DNA of 64,000 nucleotides, taken from positions 1 through 64,000 of the forward strand of contig NZ_KB907942.1 in assembly GCF_000382285.1 (NCBI RefSeq), written 5' to 3'. The number at the start of each line of letters is the position of its first letter. Within the stretch, counting starts at the first letter, position 1. The notes under the pieces are model-generated. The model did no database searches and had not been told where the DNA came from. It was given only the letters and a program-made list of their open reading frames with translations. This DNA is from Solimonas variicoloris DSM 15731 (GTDB lineage Bacteria; Pseudomonadota; Gammaproteobacteria; Nevskiales; Nevskiaceae). Positions 16,668 through 25,669 of this stretch are shown here, one piece after another. Position numbers and translations under genes: made by a program.

Positions 16668-16943
16668 ATGTCCTCGACGATCCGCTCCCGCGCCACGCTC
16701 TCTTTCCTGCTCGCCGCCGCCTGCGCCGCGCTCGCCGCCTGCGCCTCGGCGCCGCCCGCGTCGGTCGCGCCGTGCGCCGGCGAATGCAGCTCGCACGACG
16801 ACGGTTATCAGTGGGCGATGCGCGGCACGCTCGACGACGCGCGGGTCTGCGACGAGCAGAAGGCGACGCCGGAGTTCATCCGCGGCTGCAAGGACGCCGT
16901 CAACGACTTCAGCCAGATGCGGCCGGCATCGACCGGCCTCTGA
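16668..16943 (+). CDS. Small lipoprotein of unknown function
   Basis: A 91-residue protein with a lipoprotein signal peptide and lipobox (LAACASAPP, Cys near residue 25). The mature part holds five Cys residues after the lipid Cys region (APCAGECSSH, RVCDEQ, RGCKD), which suggests disulfides in the periplasm. No family is recognised. It is divergent from the CsbD operon, sharing a 176-base intergenic region. Confidence 0.65.
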   Translation: MSSTIRSRATLSFLLAAACAALAACASAPPASVAPCAGECSSHDDGYQWAMRGTLDDARVCDEQKATPEFIRGCKDAVNDFSQMRPASTGL

Positions 16944-16977
16944 GCCGGCATCCGCGCCGGCGACGGCGCACGCGCCT

Positions 16978-17871
16978 TCAGTTCACCGCCGCCGGCGGCA
17001 GCGCGCGCAGGAACATCCACAGCGCGCGCAGCTCGGTCTCATCCATCTTCGCGAAGGCCGGCCACGGCATCACCTCGGGCCGCAGCGCGCGGCCTTCCGG
17101 CGTACGCCCCTCGCGCATCACGGTCAGGAAGTCCGCTTCACTCCAGTCGCGCAGCCGGCCGGCCGGCGTCAGGTTGGCCGATGCAGGCGTGCCCGGCGGA
17201 CCGTTGACGATGCCGCCGGCGAAGTGGCCGCCGTGACAGGTCAAGCAGGTCGACGCGACATAGCGGCCGTAGTCGACGCTCGCAGCCGCCGCCGGCACCG
17301 CCGCGCGCGGCGCGGCATGATCGATCGTCTCCGCCGACAGCCACGGCGCGCCGGCATAGGCCAGCAGCACGCGCGCGGGCAGATGCAATTGCGAGCCGCC
17401 GAGCACGCGATCGACCGGAGACAGCTGGCGCAGGTAGGCGATCAGCGCCGCGACGTCCTCGTCGCCGAACGGGTAGTAGTCCGCCGTCGGCATCAGCAGC
17501 AGCGAGCGGCCGTCGCGACGCAGGCCGTGGCGGATCGCGCGCGCCAGTTCGGCGTCGCTGTAGGCGCTCAGCACGCCGCCCTGCCCGGCCGTCAGGTTCG
17601 ACGCGACGATGCGCGCCGTCGGATCGTCGACGAGAACCCGGCCACCGAGATCGGCGCCATGGCAGTCGTTGCAGCCGCGCGTGGCGGCCAGATGCGCGCC
17701 GCGCGACGCGCGCGAATCGTCGGCGCCGATCGCGAGCGGCATCGCCGCCACATCCCAGCTGCGCGTCAGCCGCGCGTCGACCTGGAACCCGGCGTACGCC
17801 AGCGCCACGCCGAGCAGCGCGAGCACGACGAGCAGTACCGCGCCGGCACGGCGCAGGATTTTCTTCCACAT
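16978..17871 (-). CDS. Membrane-anchored diheme cytochrome c
   Basis: A 297-residue protein with an N-terminal membrane anchor (residues 8-30) and two cytochrome c domains, each with a CxxCH heme site (CNDCH near 68 and CLTCH near 210) and a downstream Met candidate (LLMPTADYYPF and EVMPWPAF). It resembles the cytochrome subunits that accept electrons from periplasmic dehydrogenases. No dehydrogenase gene is adjacent; the PQQ-propeller protein at 1383 lacks its own heme and could be a partner, but that is speculation. Confidence 0.85.
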   Translation of the reverse strand: MWKKILRRAGAVLLVVLALLGVALAYAGFQVDARLTRSWDVAAMPLAIGADDSRASRGAHLAATRGCNDCHGADLGGRVLVDDPTARIVASNLTAGQGGVLSAYSDAELARAIRHGLRRDGRSLLLMPTADYYPFGDEDVAALIAYLRQLSPVDRVLGGSQLHLPARVLLAYAGAPWLSAETIDHAAPRAAVPAAAASVDYGRYVASTCLTCHGGHFAGGIVNGPPGTPASANLTPAGRLRDWSEADFLTVMREGRTPEGRALRPEVMPWPAFAKMDETELRALWMFLRALPPAAVN

Positions 17872-17988
17872 GTTGAATCACCCCGGAAAAACGAAGGCGC
17901 GGATTATTCGCAGCCGCGCGGCGCCGGAACGTGAAATCGATCATGCGGCGCCGGCGGCGAGCGCGGCGACGAGCGCTGCTTCGCAGTT

Positions 17989-18780
17989 TCAGGCGAAGGC
18001 GACGACGCTCTGCCGGCTGTAGGCGATCGCGCGGCGGTCCGGGCTCCAGAGGGTCGCGGTCTGGCTCAGGTAACCGCTGTGCGCCGCGCTGACTTCGGCG
18101 TCGATCAGCCACCAGCCGTCGGCGCTGCGCTCGTATTCCGGATGCAGGAATTCGAGCATCCAGGTCAGCGAGCTGGCGGCCGCCGGCTTCTTCAGCATCG
18201 ACAGGGCCGGGCTCGGGATCGTGTCGGCGAGCGCGATCAGCTGCAGCTCGCCGATCTCGGCCGCGTCCTTGAGGCGCACGTAAATCTGCGTGCGCGGCTC
18301 GCGCGCGCCGGAGAACGGAAAGCCGCCCTGCGCCCAGCGAAAGCCGACGTTCTGCGTGAACGCCGGCGTCACGCCCTCGATGTACGGCAGCTCGCGCGCC
18401 GCGTCGGCGGCGAGCGGCACGGCCGGCATCGCCGGCGCCAGCGCCAGCGCCGATTCGCGCGGCAGGCCGAAGATGCCGAGCGTGCGGCAGGCCAGCTGCT
18501 CGCCGTCGTAGAGATCGGCCTCGACATGCGTCGCCGACTTGCCGCTGCGCAGCACGCGCGCGGCGACGCGCAGCTCGCCGGCCGGCGCCGGCGCGATGAA
18601 GGTCGCCTGCAGGGTGCGCAACGGCGCCGCGGCCGGCAGCAGGGCCCGCATCGCACGCACGGCGAGCGCCGCCTGCAGGCCGCCGAACACGGTGCGGCCC
18701 TGCAGCCAGTTGTCCGGAACGGGCGCGCGCCAGTCGCCGCCCTCACCGCGCATCGCGGCGATGACTTCAGAAAACCGCAT
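17989..18780 (-). CDS. Acyl-CoA thioesterase family protein (TesB-like, double hotdog)
   Basis: A 263-residue protein with two hotdog modules. The N-terminal one has LQGRTVFGGLQAALAVRAM and the second ends TATLWSPDRRAIAYSRQSV, as in TesB/YbgC-type thioesterases of this size. It likely hydrolyses acyl-CoAs in the cytoplasm. The gene lies downstream of a strong terminator that closes the dcp transcript, so it has its own promoter. Confidence 0.8.
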   Translation of the reverse strand: MRFSEVIAAMRGEGGDWRAPVPDNWLQGRTVFGGLQAALAVRAMRALLPAAAPLRTLQATFIAPAPAGELRVAARVLRSGKSATHVEADLYDGEQLACRTLGIFGLPRESALALAPAMPAVPLAADAARELPYIEGVTPAFTQNVGFRWAQGGFPFSGAREPRTQIYVRLKDAAEIGELQLIALADTIPSPALSMLKKPAAASSLTWMLEFLHPEYERSADGWWLIDAEVSAAHSGYLSQTATLWSPDRRAIAYSRQSVVAFA

Positions 18781-18840
18781 CGGAATCTCCAGGAGCCTGA
18801 AAAGGGATGCCGCGATTGTGAAGCAAGCGCGCGCCCGACA

Positions 18841-18866
18841 AAAAGGCCGCCCGAGGGCGGCCTTTT
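18841..18866 (-). terminator. Intrinsic terminator of dcp
   Basis: GGCCGCC and GGCGGCC arms with a four-base loop, followed on the minus strand by a run of T residues. It lies 20 bases after the dcp stop and separates it from the thioesterase gene. Confidence 0.85.
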
Positions 18867-18886
18867 CGAGATCCGGGAAAGCCCGA

Positions 18887-21025
18887 TTACGGCGACTTCG
18901 GCAGCGTCAGTCCGCGCCGTTCGAGCAGCGGCGCGATGTCCGGGGCACGACCGCGGAAGTTGCGGAACAGCGTCATCGCCTCCTCGCTGCCGCCGCGCGA
19001 CAGCAGCGCGGCGCGGAAGCGGTCGCCGTTGGCGCGCACCAGGCCGCCGTTCTCCTCGAACCATTTCACGGTGTCGGCGTCGAGCACTTCGCTCCAGATG
19101 TACGCGTAGTAGCCGGCGTCGTAGCCGCCCGAGAACACGTGCGCGAAATAGGTGCTGCGATAGCGCGGCGGCACCTGCGGCAGGTCGACGCCGGCATCGT
19201 GCAGCGCCGCCGCCTCGAAGGCATTGACGTCGGCGACCTCGGCGCGCTCCGGCGGCAGCTGGTACCAGCGCTGGTCGAGCAGCGCCGCCGCGAGGTATTC
19301 GGTGGTCGCGAAGCCCTGGTTGAACTTCTGCGTCGCCAGCACCTTGTCGACCAGCGCCTTGGGCATCGCCGCGCCGGTCTTGTAGTGACGCGCGTAGTGC
19401 TTCAGCACTTCGGCGTCGGTCGCCCACATTTCGTTGACCTGCGACGGGTATTCGACGAAGTCGCGCGGCACGCTGGTGCCGGCGAACATCGGGTACTTCA
19501 CGTTCGAGAACAGGCCGTGCAGCGCGTGTCCGAACTCGTGGAACATGGTGGTGACCTCGTCGAAGGTCATCAGCACCGGCTGGCCGGCCGAAGGCTTCGG
19601 GATGTTGAGGTTGTTGACGACGACCGGCTTGCTGCCGAACAGCGCCGACTGCGAGACGAACTCGTTCATCCACGCGCCGCCGCGCTTGGCGTCGCGCTTG
19701 AACGGATCGAGCAGGAACAGGCCGAGCGGCGAGCCGTCCTCGTTGAAGACCTCGAACACGCGCACGTCCGGGTGGTAGACCGGCAGATCCTTGCGCTCCT
19801 TGAAGTCGAGGCCGTACAGGCGGTGCGCGGCATAGAACACGCCGTTCTGCAGCACGCTGTCCATTTCCAGATACGGCTTCATCTGCGCTTCGTCGAAGTC
19901 GTAGCGGGCCTTGCGCACCTTCTCGGCGTAATAGGCCCAGTCCCAGGCGGCGAGCGCGAAGCCGCCGTGCTGCCGGTCGATCAGCTTTTGCATGTCGGCG
20001 ATCTCGCGCCGGGCATTGGCGACCGCCGCCGGCGCCAGGCGCCCGAGCATGCCGTTGACCGCCTCGGTGGTGCGCGCGGTCTCGTCGGCGAGCACGTAGG
20101 CGGCGTGGTTCGGGTAGCCGAGCAGCGCGGCGCGACGGGCGCGCAGCGCGACGATCTGCGCGATCACCGCCTTGTTGTCGTAGTCGTTGCCGTTGTTGCC
20201 GCGGCTGATCGAGGCCTTGAAGATGCGCTCGCGCAGCGCGCGGCTGGTGAGGCTGGTCAGCGGCGGCTGGCCGGTGGTGTTCATCAGCGTGATGACGAAC
20301 TTGCCGTCGAGGCCGCGCGCCTTGGCGGCTTCGGCCGCGGCGGCGATCTCCTCGTCGCTGAGGCCGTCGAGCTCGGCGCGCGTGTCGACCACCACCGCCG
20401 AAGCGTTGGTGTCCTTCAGCAGATTCTGCTCGAACTGGGTGTCGAGCTTCGACAGCGCCTCGTTGATCTTGCGCAGCTCGTCCTTCTGCACCTCGCTCAG
20501 CTGCGCGCCGGCGCGCACGAAGTCGGTGTGGTAGCGCTCGAGCAGGCGCAGCGATTCGGCATCGAGGCCGAGCAGCCGGCGCGTGTTGTACAGCGCCTGG
20601 ATGCGCGCGTAGAGGCGCGGGTTGAGGAAGATCGCGTCGCGGTGCGCGGCGAGCTGCGGCGCGAACTCGGCCTGCAGCTTTTCCAGCGTGTCGTTGGTGT
20701 TCGACGAGGTCAGATTGAAGAACACCGTCGACACCCGCGCCAGCAGGCGGCCGCTCTTCTCGAGCGCGACGATGGTGTTGTCGAAGCCCGGCGCTTCCGG
20801 GCTGTTGGCGATGGCGTCGATCTCGCGGCGCTGCTCGGCCATGCCGGCAGCGAAGGCCGGCGCGAAGTCGGCGTCGTGGATGCGATCGAAGGGGGGCAGC
20901 TCGTAGGGCAGCGTGCTAGGCTGGGCAAACGGATTGTCGGCAGTCATGGTGTCGGTGGTCGCGGCGTAGGCGCCGGACGCGAACAGCAGGCCGGCGGCGA
21001 GCGCCAGTGTAGCGGGGGTTTTCAT
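18887..21025 (-). CDS. dcp: Peptidyl-dipeptidase Dcp, exported M3 metallopeptidase
   Basis: A 712-residue zinc peptidase that removes C-terminal dipeptides. A Sec signal peptide (GAYAAT) precedes the mature enzyme, so it acts in the periplasm. The zinc motif HEFGH (in MFHEFGHALHG) is intact, with the third ligand Glu in the following EYPSQVNEMW. The full M3 domain runs to the C-terminus with GGYDAGYYAYIW. A strong terminator follows. It is divergent from the glycolipid operon, and a palindrome lies between them. Confidence 0.93.
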   Translation of the reverse strand: MKTPATLALAAGLLFASGAYAATTDTMTADNPFAQPSTLPYELPPFDRIHDADFAPAFAAGMAEQRREIDAIANSPEAPGFDNTIVALEKSGRLLARVSTVFFNLTSSNTNDTLEKLQAEFAPQLAAHRDAIFLNPRLYARIQALYNTRRLLGLDAESLRLLERYHTDFVRAGAQLSEVQKDELRKINEALSKLDTQFEQNLLKDTNASAVVVDTRAELDGLSDEEIAAAAEAAKARGLDGKFVITLMNTTGQPPLTSLTSRALRERIFKASISRGNNGNDYDNKAVIAQIVALRARRAALLGYPNHAAYVLADETARTTEAVNGMLGRLAPAAVANARREIADMQKLIDRQHGGFALAAWDWAYYAEKVRKARYDFDEAQMKPYLEMDSVLQNGVFYAAHRLYGLDFKERKDLPVYHPDVRVFEVFNEDGSPLGLFLLDPFKRDAKRGGAWMNEFVSQSALFGSKPVVVNNLNIPKPSAGQPVLMTFDEVTTMFHEFGHALHGLFSNVKYPMFAGTSVPRDFVEYPSQVNEMWATDAEVLKHYARHYKTGAAMPKALVDKVLATQKFNQGFATTEYLAAALLDQRWYQLPPERAEVADVNAFEAAALHDAGVDLPQVPPRYRSTYFAHVFSGGYDAGYYAYIWSEVLDADTVKWFEENGGLVRANGDRFRAALLSRGGSEEAMTLFRNFRGRAPDIAPLLERRGLTLPKSP

Positions 21026-21153
21026 GTCATCTCCCGAAGCGGCAGGGGGCCTGCGCGGCCCCCGGGGTGCGGATCAGCGGGCGATCGTTTCACAGCGACG
21101 CACGCCGGAACAAGCCGGATTCTTCACCAGAACGGCGCCGTCACGGCGCTTTC

Positions 21154-21177
21154 ATGACGCTGTCGCGACAGCATCAT
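21154..21177. promoter_or_regulatory. 24-base palindrome between dcp and the glycolipid operon
   Basis: ATGA-C-GCTGTCG is mirrored by CGACAGC-A-TCAT with one mismatched pair. It sits 25 bases before the GTG of the first operon gene and 128 bases before dcp, a good position for a dimeric regulator of the operon. Confidence 0.45.
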
Positions 21178-21202
21178 CGCGCGGCCCTAGATTGCGCGCG
21201 CC

Positions 21203-22144
21203 GTGAATCCCGCCGCCCCCCGCCTGCGTCCGTCCCGCCGCCAGCTCGTTCTCTTGCTGCTGATCGCGGCCCTCTACGTCGCCGCCGTCGAATGGCTGTG
21301 CGGCTGGCGCCGCCTGTCCGAAGCCTGGTCGACGCTGCCGTGGCGACTCGTGCTCGCCTTCGTCGCGGCGATGCTGGCGAGCTACGCGCTGCGCGCCTGG
21401 CGTCTGTATCTCGGCGCGCGCGACGTGCTGCCGGCCGGCAGCTACGGCACGACGCTGCGCCTGCTGTGGCTGCACAACGCCGCCAACCTGCTGCTGCCGG
21501 CGCGGCTCGGCGAGTTCACGCTGCCGTGGATGCTCGGCCGGCGCTTCAAGGTCGCCTGGGCACACGGCGGCGGCCTGCTGGTCTGGCTGCGCGTGCTCGA
21601 TCTGCACTGCGTCGCCGCGCTGGCGCTGGCGGCGCTGGCGCTGCGCCTGCGCCACCTGCTCGGCCCGGCCTGGCTGGCGATGGCCGTCGCCGTCGCCGCG
21701 CTGCCGCTGGCGTTCTATCTGCTGCGCGCGCCGCTGGCCGCGCGCCTGGCCGCGCGGCCGCGCTGGCGCGACGCGCTGCGCGCGGTGCCGCAGGGCGTGC
21801 CGGCGCTGCTGCGCGATCTGGCGCTGACCTGGCTGGCCTGGCTGCTCAAGCTCGCGGTGTTCGCCGCCGTGCTGCACGCGCTCGCCGGCGTGCCGGCCGC
21901 GGTCGCGCTGCTCGGCGCGATCGGCGGCGACGCCAGCACGCTGCTGCCGCTGCACGCGCCGGCCGGCGCCGGCACCTTCGAGGCCGGCGTGCTGGTCGGC
22001 CTCGGCGACGGCCTGTCCGGCGACGCGCTGCGCGCCGCGATCACCCTGCACCTGCTGCTGCTCGGCAGCGCGCTCGGCGGCGCGCTGCTGGCGCTGCCCG
22101 AACTTCCCGTCCTGATGCAAGGCCATGATGCCGCTGCCCACTGA
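21203..22144 (+). CDS. Flippase-like (UPF0104/AglD-type) membrane protein
   Basis: A 313-residue protein with about eight hydrophobic segments and the lysylphosphatidylglycerol-synthase transmembrane/flippase-like pattern: RAWRLYLGARD, LLWLHNAANLLLPARLGEF, and GGDASTLLPLHAPAGAGTFEAG near the C-terminus. Such proteins accompany glycosyltransferases that use polyprenyl-phosphate sugars. The start is GTG. It overlaps the next gene by 20 bases, so the operon is translationally coupled. Confidence 0.8.
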   Translation: MNPAAPRLRPSRRQLVLLLLIAALYVAAVEWLCGWRRLSEAWSTLPWRLVLAFVAAMLASYALRAWRLYLGARDVLPAGSYGTTLRLLWLHNAANLLLPARLGEFTLPWMLGRRFKVAWAHGGGLLVWLRVLDLHCVAALALAALALRLRHLLGPAWLAMAVAVAALPLAFYLLRAPLAARLAARPRWRDALRAVPQGVPALLRDLALTWLAWLLKLAVFAAVLHALAGVPAAVALLGAIGGDASTLLPLHAPAGAGTFEAGVLVGLGDGLSGDALRAAITLHLLLLGSALGGALLALPELPVLMQGHDAAAH

Positions 22145-23159
22145 AACCATTGCCACTGCTCCCAGCACGACGGCCACCGGCCGCGCGCCGAGCCTGTCGG
22201 TCGTCGTGCCGGTCTACAACGAAGAGGACAACGTGCTGCCGCTGGTCGCGCGTATCCACGAAGGCCTCGCCGACTATCGCGGCCGCTGGGAGCTGCTGCT
22301 CGTCGACGACGGCAGCAGCGACCGCAGCGCCGCGCGCATGGGCGAGGCGATCGCCGCCTACGGCGCGCACGTCAAGCGCATCCGCCTGGCGCGCAACAGC
22401 GGCCAGACGGCGGCGATGCAGGCCGGCATCGACCACGCCCGCGGCGAGCTGATCGCCACGCTCGACGGCGACCTGCAGAACGATCCGGCCGATATCCCGC
22501 GCATGGTCGACGAGCTGGTCGCCGGCGATCTCGACCTGCTCTGCGGCCTGCGCCTCGACCGCAAGGACGCCTGGCTGTCGCGCAAGCTGCCGTCGCGCAT
22601 CGCCAACCGCTTGATCGCGCGCGTCACCGGCGTGCGCCTGCACGACTACGGCTGCAGCCTCAAGCTGATGCGCCGCGACGTCATCCGCCAGGTGCGCCTG
22701 TACGGCGAGATGCACCGCCTGATCCCGGTCTGGGTGGCGACGGTGACGGCGCCTTCGCGCATCGCCGAAACGCCGGTGCGCCATCACCCGCGCCTGCACG
22801 GTCGCTCGAAGTACGGCCTGTCGCGCACCTTCCGCGTGCTGCTCGACCTGCTGACCGCGTTCTTCTTCCTGCGCTTCCAGGCGCGCCCCGGACACTTCTT
22901 CGGCGCGATCGGCCTGGTGGTCGGCGCGCTCGGCTCGGTCGCGATGCTGCATCTGGCCTTCGTCAAGTTCGTGCTCGGCGAGTCGATCGGCGGCCGTCCG
23001 CTGCTGCTGATCGCGATCCTGATGATGATGTTCGCGGCACAGTTCATCACCACCGGCATCGTCGCCGAGATCATGACGCGCGTGCTGCACACGCCGCTCG
23101 CCGAACGCCACGCCAGCGCCGACCGCGCCTCCGACGCCTGGAGAGAACCGCATGCCTGA
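22125..23159 (+). CDS. Family 2 glycosyltransferase, polyprenyl-phosphate sugar synthase type
   Basis: A 344-residue protein. The GT-A domain has LSVVVPVYNEEDNV, DDGSSDRS and the nucleotide/metal motif TLDGDLQNDP, then YGCSLKLMRR. Two C-terminal membrane segments follow (about 245-315). This is the ArnC/DPM1 layout: transfer of a sugar from a nucleotide donor to undecaprenyl phosphate at the inner membrane. It is followed with an eight-base overlap by an ArnT-like enzyme, the natural user of its product. Confidence 0.88.
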   Translation: MMPLPTETIATAPSTTATGRAPSLSVVVPVYNEEDNVLPLVARIHEGLADYRGRWELLLVDDGSSDRSAARMGEAIAAYGAHVKRIRLARNSGQTAAMQAGIDHARGELIATLDGDLQNDPADIPRMVDELVAGDLDLLCGLRLDRKDAWLSRKLPSRIANRLIARVTGVRLHDYGCSLKLMRRDVIRQVRLYGEMHRLIPVWVATVTAPSRIAETPVRHHPRLHGRSKYGLSRTFRVLLDLLTAFFFLRFQARPGHFFGAIGLVVGALGSVAMLHLAFVKFVLGESIGGRPLLLIAILMMMFAAQFITTGIVAEIMTRVLHTPLAERHASADRASDAWREPHA

Positions 23160-24687
23160 GCGCGCCTGGCTGGTCGTCTTCGCCGCGCTCGGCTTCCTGC
23201 TCGGCGCTTGGCAGGTGCCGCTGTTCGATCTCGACGAAGGCGCCTTCAGCGAAGCGACGCTGGAGATGATCGACAGCGGCAACTACGTCAGCACCACGCT
23301 CAACGGCGAGCCGCGCTACGACAAGCCGATGCTGAGCTACTGGCTGCAGGCCGCCTCGGTGCACCTGCTCGGCCGCACCGAGCTGGCCTTCCGCCTGCCG
23401 TCGATCCTGTGCGCGACGCTGTGGATGTGGCTGATCTACGGCTTCGCCCGCGAGCGCGAACGTGAACGCGGCGAGGCGCTGGTCGCCGCCGGCGCCGTCG
23501 CCTTCGGCCTGATGAGCAGCCTGATCGGCCACGCCGCGACCGCCGATGCGCTGCTCAACCTGCTGATCGCGTCCGCCGGCCTCGACATCTTCCGCTGGTA
23601 CGAACGCCAGCGCCGCGCGACGCTGCTGCGCGTGTACCTGGCGATCGGCCTCGGCCTGCTCGCCAAGGGCCCGGTCGCGCTGGCGATTCCCGGCGCCGCC
23701 TCGCTGCTGTTCTTCGTCTGGCAGGGCCGCTTCGGCCTGTGGCTGCGCGCGGTGCTCGATCCGCGCGGCTGGCTGCTGATGATCGCCATCGTCGCGCCGT
23801 GGGTGCTGGCCTCGATCCATCACGACGGCGGCGCTTTCCTGCGCCACTTCCTGCTCGACCACAATGTCGGCCGCTACACCGAGACGATGCAGAACCACGG
23901 CGGCCACTGGTGGTTCTATCTGGCGACGCTGCCGCTGATCGTGCTGCCGTTCACCGGCGTGCTGCGCGCCGCGTTCGCCGGCGCCTGGCGCGAGAGCGAG
24001 CCGTTCGACCGCTACGCGCTGGTCTGGTTCGCGCTCGTGCTGCTGCTGTTCTCGGCCTCGGCGACGCAGCTGCCGCACTACCTGCTGTACGGCTGCACGC
24101 CGCTGTTCGTGCTGTTCGGCCGCCATCACGCGCGCGTGCGCTGGCGCCGCGTCGCGCTGCTGCCGCCGCTGCTGCTGGCCATCGTGCTGTGCCTGCTGCC
24201 GTGGCTGCTGCCGGCGCTGGCGGCCCAGGCGCATCGCGCCTACGAACGCGGCGTGCTCGAACTGGCGGTCGGCCAGTTCGGCGCAACCTACCGCGTCTGG
24301 GCGCTCGCCGCGCTGCTGGCGATGCTCGTCGCCTTGATCGTCGCGCCGCGCCGCTGGCCGGCGGCGCTGCTGCTGGCCGGCGGCGTGCAGGCGGCGCTGC
24401 TCTGGGGCGTGGCGCTGCCGGCCTTCGCCGAGGCCTACCAGCGGCCGACGCAGCTCGCCGCCTACAAGGCCCGCGCGCTCGGCCTGCCGACGGTGATGTA
24501 CCGAACGTACCTGCCGACCTTCAGCGTCTATCGTGGAGCCCCGACGCCGCAGCGCGCGCCACAACCGGGCGAGCTGGCCTTCATCCGCGCCGACCGCCTG
24601 CCTACGCTCCAGAAAGAGTTTCCGCAAGCCGAACTGTCAATGGAATTTCAAATGGGCGGCGTACTCTTGATACGACGCCGTTCCTGA
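23152..24687 (+). CDS. ArnT-like family 39 glycosyltransferase
   Basis: A 511-residue inner-membrane GT-C enzyme with about 12 hydrophobic segments. The first periplasmic loop carries the catalytic acid pattern LFDLDEGAFSEATLEM, followed by YDKPMLSYWL, both typical of ArnT/PMT proteins. It should move a sugar from a lipid carrier to lipid A or another envelope acceptor on the periplasmic side. With the upstream GT2, flippase-like protein and downstream PAP2 phosphatase it forms a glycolipid-modification operon. Confidence 0.88.
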   Translation: MPERAWLVVFAALGFLLGAWQVPLFDLDEGAFSEATLEMIDSGNYVSTTLNGEPRYDKPMLSYWLQAASVHLLGRTELAFRLPSILCATLWMWLIYGFARERERERGEALVAAGAVAFGLMSSLIGHAATADALLNLLIASAGLDIFRWYERQRRATLLRVYLAIGLGLLAKGPVALAIPGAASLLFFVWQGRFGLWLRAVLDPRGWLLMIAIVAPWVLASIHHDGGAFLRHFLLDHNVGRYTETMQNHGGHWWFYLATLPLIVLPFTGVLRAAFAGAWRESEPFDRYALVWFALVLLLFSASATQLPHYLLYGCTPLFVLFGRHHARVRWRRVALLPPLLLAIVLCLLPWLLPALAAQAHRAYERGVLELAVGQFGATYRVWALAALLAMLVALIVAPRRWPAALLLAGGVQAALLWGVALPAFAEAYQRPTQLAAYKARALGLPTVMYRTYLPTFSVYRGAPTPQRAPQPGELAFIRADRLPTLQKEFPQAELSMEFQMGGVLLIRRRS

Positions 24688-24699
24688 GTCCTCCAGCCG

Positions 24700-25524
24700 A
24701 TGAATACCACCGACTCCCGATCACAGGACACGCCGCTGGTCGCCGGGCGCTGGCTGCTGTGGACAGCGGCCGCGTTCGCCGTCGCGGCCGCGCTGCTGCT
24801 GATCGGCGGCGGCTACGAGGCCGGCTTCTTCGCGATCAACGACGCGGCACGCGTGCTCAGCGACGGCGAGCTGTCGCGCCTGACCCAGCTCGGCGACTCG
24901 CTGACCGCGCTGAGCCTGTTCCTGATCTTCGCCTGGCGCTATCCGCGCGCGCTGTGGCTGGCGGTGCTCGGCGCGCTGATCGCGACGGCGCTGTCGCACG
25001 GCATCAAGCCGATCGCCCACCTGTCGCGTCCGCCGGCAGTGCTCGACCTCGAGCTGTTCCGCCATCTCGGCCCGCTGTGGAAGCGCGACAGTTTTCCGTC
25101 CGGGCACACGGTGACCGCCTTCGTGGTCGCCGGCGCGCTCGCCTGCGAGCTGCGCGTGACCGGCCGCGTGCTGCTGCTCGGCGCCGCGCTGCTGGTCGGC
25201 CTGAGCCGGGTCGCCGCCGGCGTGCACTGGCCGGTCGACGTGCTCGCCGGCGCCGCGCTGGGCCTGGTCTCGGTGCGTCTCGGCGGCCTGCTGATGCAGC
25301 GCTGGCGCTGGGGGCTGCGCCCGTTCGGCCATCGCCTGCTGGTGCTCGCGCTCGCCGGCTGCGCGATCGCCGACTTCATCCGCGTACCGTCCTACCCGGG
25401 AGCGCACGGCCTGACGCGGCTGATCGCGGTGCTCGGCCTGGCGCTGAGCTTCTTCCACTACGTGATCCTACCGCGCCTGCAGGCGCGCATGCACGGCGCA
25501 CGCGCGGCGACGCAGCCGCACTGA
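24700..25524 (+). CDS. PAP2-family membrane phosphatase
   Basis: A 274-residue protein with six or more hydrophobic segments and the three phosphatase motifs in order: KPIAHLSRP, FPSGH and SRVAAGVHWPVD. It probably dephosphorylates an isoprenoid or lipid pyrophosphate; in this operon it could recycle the undecaprenyl carrier or act on lipid A phosphate (LpxE/F-like). Twelve bases separate it from the ArnT-like gene. Confidence 0.88.
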   Translation: MNTTDSRSQDTPLVAGRWLLWTAAAFAVAAALLLIGGGYEAGFFAINDAARVLSDGELSRLTQLGDSLTALSLFLIFAWRYPRALWLAVLGALIATALSHGIKPIAHLSRPPAVLDLELFRHLGPLWKRDSFPSGHTVTAFVVAGALACELRVTGRVLLLGAALLVGLSRVAAGVHWPVDVLAGAALGLVSVRLGGLLMQRWRWGLRPFGHRLLVLALAGCAIADFIRVPSYPGAHGLTRLIAVLGLALSFFHYVILPRLQARMHGARAATQPH

Positions 25525-25558
25525 AGCGGCGCCGGCCCGACCGTTCCGGGCGCGGCAG

Positions 25559-25574
25559 TTCAGTCCGGGTTCAC
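25559..25574 (+). promoter_or_regulatory. TTCAG-N6-TTCAC direct repeat upstream of the LpxO-like gene
   Basis: Nine of ten half-site bases match the sites at 6472, 16575 and 46289; the spacer is TCCGGG. It is on the coding strand, 95 bases before the ATG at 25670. The spacer differs from the other three, so it is the weakest of the four. Confidence 0.35.
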
Positions 25575-25669
25575 CGCGAATCGCCAAGCTGCGGACACGC
25601 CCGGCCGGCGCTTTCGCGCGCCAGCCGGCGACGGCAGAATGCCGCGACAAGAACGAATCGGTCCGCGCC

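Noticed and set aside
18539-21157. 872-codon plus-strand frame across dcp
   Set aside because: Dcp on the minus strand has a complete M3 domain and zinc motif; the opposite frame has no recognisable features.
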